Below are positions 62,664-64,000 of a stretch of 64,000 nucleotides of DNA, piece after piece; position 1 is the first letter of the stretch; the number at the start of each line of letters is the position of its first letter. The stretch is taken from NCBI RefSeq assembly GCF_014200605.1, contig NZ_JACHCE010000006.1:1-64000 (forward strand), read 5' to 3'. The translations under genes and the position numbers were made by a program. The notes beneath the pieces were generated by a model that worked only from the letters and a program-made list of their open reading frames with translations, had not been told where the DNA came from and ran no database searches. Source of the DNA: Pedobacter cryoconitis (GTDB lineage: Bacteria > Bacteroidota > Bacteroidia > Sphingobacteriales > Sphingobacteriaceae).

Positions 62664-63584
62664 ATGAGCACCATAAAATCACGCTATACAACAGCTTTAA
62701 GGTTCATTTTTACAGCAGTCGGTATCACTGCTATTTGCTGTACTTCTTCACAGCACGCAAATGCACAATCATCTGCAATTACTAAGATAACTTTTCAAAA
62801 GGACAAGTACAACAGAATATTTATACCAGTTAAGATAGACAGGGACAGTATGTCTTTATTATTTGGTACTTACGCGAAACCTTTAAGGTTAGCCCCCTAT
62901 TTTCAAAGTACCAGGGCACTTTATCCTAGCGGAGATATGCTGACCTTAACTGCTCCAAATGGCCGGCCTCATCAAAGATTATTGTTCTATTCTCCGAAAA
63001 TTACTGTTGGCGGTCTCAAATTCCGCAGCGAAGAAGCTATAGTCAATTATGCTTTTCCTGACTCTATTATTGCTGGCTCTACAGGAACCGAAATGGTTTA
63101 TCGTTATAACTGGAAAATTAATAATGATAAGAATGAGATCTCTATTTCTAAACTTCCTTTTAGTCCTTCACAGGCATTTACAACTATCAATTATAAAAAC
63201 GATTCTTATCCTAAAGTAGCTGTTGAAATTGCTGGTGTCAAAACCAATTTTGCACTTGACTTCGGGTCTGGTGTATGTTTTCAGCTCAATTCAAGATCTG
63301 ATCTTGGGCAGAAGTTAATTGCCACTTACAATCTTAAACCCATTAAAAGAATCATCTCTGATATCCATGCCAGAAAACTAGCAGATACTATTTACGAAGT
63401 TAAAGTCCCTGCCCTCCTGTTTAATGGAATTCAATTAAATGATCAAAAGATACAATTAAGCTCAGCATTTCCCCAGAATATAGTTGGAACAGGGTTTTTA
63501 GGCGACTATAATGTGATCCTTAATAATTCAAGAAAACGCAAAATCGGGAATACTGTAATTCTGGAGAAGAGACTTTCAAAATAG
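62664..63584 (+). CDS. Exported retropepsin-like protein, first catalytic Asp lost
   Basis: 306 residues, signal peptide to about 34 (cut after NAQS). Two retropepsin-like lobes: in the first the site reads LLFGTYAKPL, so Gly68 replaces the catalytic Asp; the second keeps ALDFGSG (Asp199). The end (VGTGFLGDYNVILNNSRKRK) follows the same scheme as in the fusion protein at 42874. Likely inactive or altered; possibly a binding or scaffold protein. Single-gene unit. Confidence 0.7.
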   Translation: MSTIKSRYTTALRFIFTAVGITAICCTSSQHANAQSSAITKITFQKDKYNRIFIPVKIDRDSMSLLFGTYAKPLRLAPYFQSTRALYPSGDMLTLTAPNGRPHQRLLFYSPKITVGGLKFRSEEAIVNYAFPDSIIAGSTGTEMVYRYNWKINNDKNEISISKLPFSPSQAFTTINYKNDSYPKVAVEIAGVKTNFALDFGSGVCFQLNSRSDLGQKLIATYNLKPIKRIISDIHARKLADTIYEVKVPALLFNGIQLNDQKIQLSSAFPQNIVGTGFLGDYNVILNNSRKRKIGNTVILEKRLSK

Positions 63585-63644
63585 CCTTTCCATTCTATTT
63601 TACAAAAACAAGATAGAAAAATTCTGCTAAGGAATTCTTTTACA

Positions 63645-63675
63645 TATATTTGTACTGTAACAATTATTATTACAG
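63645..63675 (+). promoter_or_regulatory. Promoter and operator of the Rrf2 gene
   Basis: TATATTTG (63645-63652), full -7 match, followed by the dyad CTGTAA (63655-63660) - 9 bases - TTACAG (63670-63675), whose right arm touches the ATG. A repressor bound here would cover the transcription start and ribosome binding site; autorepression by the Rrf2 protein is the natural reading. Confidence 0.6.
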
Positions 63676-64000
63676 ATGAATAATGCAAGATTTGCCACTG
63701 CACTCCATATACTAACCTTACTTGATTTAAGTAAGGGAGAAAGACTGTCTTCAGAAATGATCGCGGGCAGTATCAATCTAAACCCCGCCCTTGTACGTAA
63801 AGAGATCAGCAATCTGCGAAAACTGGGTTTCATTTCCAGTAAAGAAGGAAATGGCGGAGGTTGTACCCTGGCCCGTCAATCAGCAGATATTTTATTAGCA
63901 GATATTTACAGAGCAGTGAATCAGACTCCTTTTCTTGGACGTACCAATACACCAAATCCCGCTTGTGCTATAGGCAGACAAATTAATCAGCATCTTGATG
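63676..64000 (+). CDS. Rrf2-family transcriptional regulator (partial)
   Basis: 108 codons to the window edge. Winged helix MNNARFATALHILTLLDLSK, LNPALVRKEISNLRKLGFIS and wing GGGCTLARQS, then LLADIYRAVNQTPFLG. The usual three-Cys iron-sulfur cluster is not visible; only one Cys (NPACAIGRQI) appears, as in YwnA-like members that do not bind a cluster. It is probably autoregulated through the operator just before the ATG. The gene continues beyond the window. Confidence 0.88.
   Translation, partial: MNNARFATALHILTLLDLSKGERLSSEMIAGSINLNPALVRKEISNLRKLGFISSKEGNGGGCTLARQSADILLADIYRAVNQTPFLGRTNTPNPACAIGRQINQHLD

Noticed and set aside
1..64000. CRISPR array
   Set aside because: No run of regularly spaced identical repeats of 24-40 bases was seen; the short repeats found are 5-9 bases.

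Overview
The window looks like chromosomal DNA of a Bacteroidota member of the Sphingobacteriaceae, most like Pedobacter. The evidence is two TonB-dependent receptors with Bacteroidota-type architecture, AT-rich spacers with promoters of the TAnnTTTG (-7) and TTTG (-33) type, weak Shine-Dalgarno signals, a membrane-bound AraC regulator, a KaiB-like protein beside a PAS histidine kinase, and the HTH-membrane-LamG type of protein. I saw no rRNA, tRNA, CRISPR array or intact transposase.

Left end (1-4,660): an accessory region. Three co-directional genes encode an Mrr-like PD-(D/E)XK nuclease, a second PD-(D/E)XK-like protein whose start overlaps it, and a large protein with an N-terminal HNH zinc finger. 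They look like an undescribed nuclease (defence-like) cassette. After them come about 2 kb of decayed DNA with two copies of an att-like segment (GGGATCAC followed by a terminator hairpin), a 10-bp-periodic TGTCCG repeat and broken ORFs. This probably marks the end of an integrated element.

4,660-20,000: mostly catabolic and envelope genes. They include a secreted esterase, a GlcG/HbpS-like protein with an AraC regulator, an SDR oxidoreductase with a strong terminator, a VOC protein and a sialidase-like protein. A siderophore receptor is followed by a dead PepSY reductase remnant. A GDPD, malate:quinone oxidoreductase with a FAH-family hydrolase, and an epoxide hydrolase follow. Two more pseudogenes (SDR and an unknown family) show local decay.

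20,000-32,100: a GlxA-type regulator, then a TonB receptor divergent from a histidine kinase/response regulator pair with three 10-bp-spaced GTTAA repeats between them. Next are a beta-carbonic anhydrase, an exported adenosine deaminase with a GH128-like lipoprotein, an aldo/keto reductase, a Mug glycosylase, a methyltransferase and an AraC regulator.

32,300-44,200: an orphan ATP-grasp-like protein, and a membrane HTH/LamG protein with a HEAT-like partner, divergent from a secreted LamG-like protein. Then a 29-residue membrane microprotein, a phosphoesterase, an ArsR-type regulator with a perfect 40-bp palindrome at its promoter, a patatin, a gamma-glutamyltransferase, PhnA, and a retropepsin-FKBP fusion.

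44,350-64,000: IclR, AraC, MFS and phosphoesterase genes, a MocR regulator, and a BamA/TamA-like barrel. A tightly coupled kaiB - PAS histidine kinase - secreted protein operon has no kaiC beside it. The window closes with a secreted DNA/RNA nuclease, ThiD, an acidic small protein, an AsmA-like protein, a degenerate retropepsin-like protein and the start of an Rrf2 regulator that has its own operator.

The strongest candidates for something new are the nuclease trio (123-2550), the KaiC-less KaiB-kinase-exported protein operon (54805-57241), the ATP-grasp orphan (32316-33563) and the membrane-HTH/LamG pair with its intergenic inverted repeat (33590-36237). All functions are inferred from reading the sequence; no database search was run.
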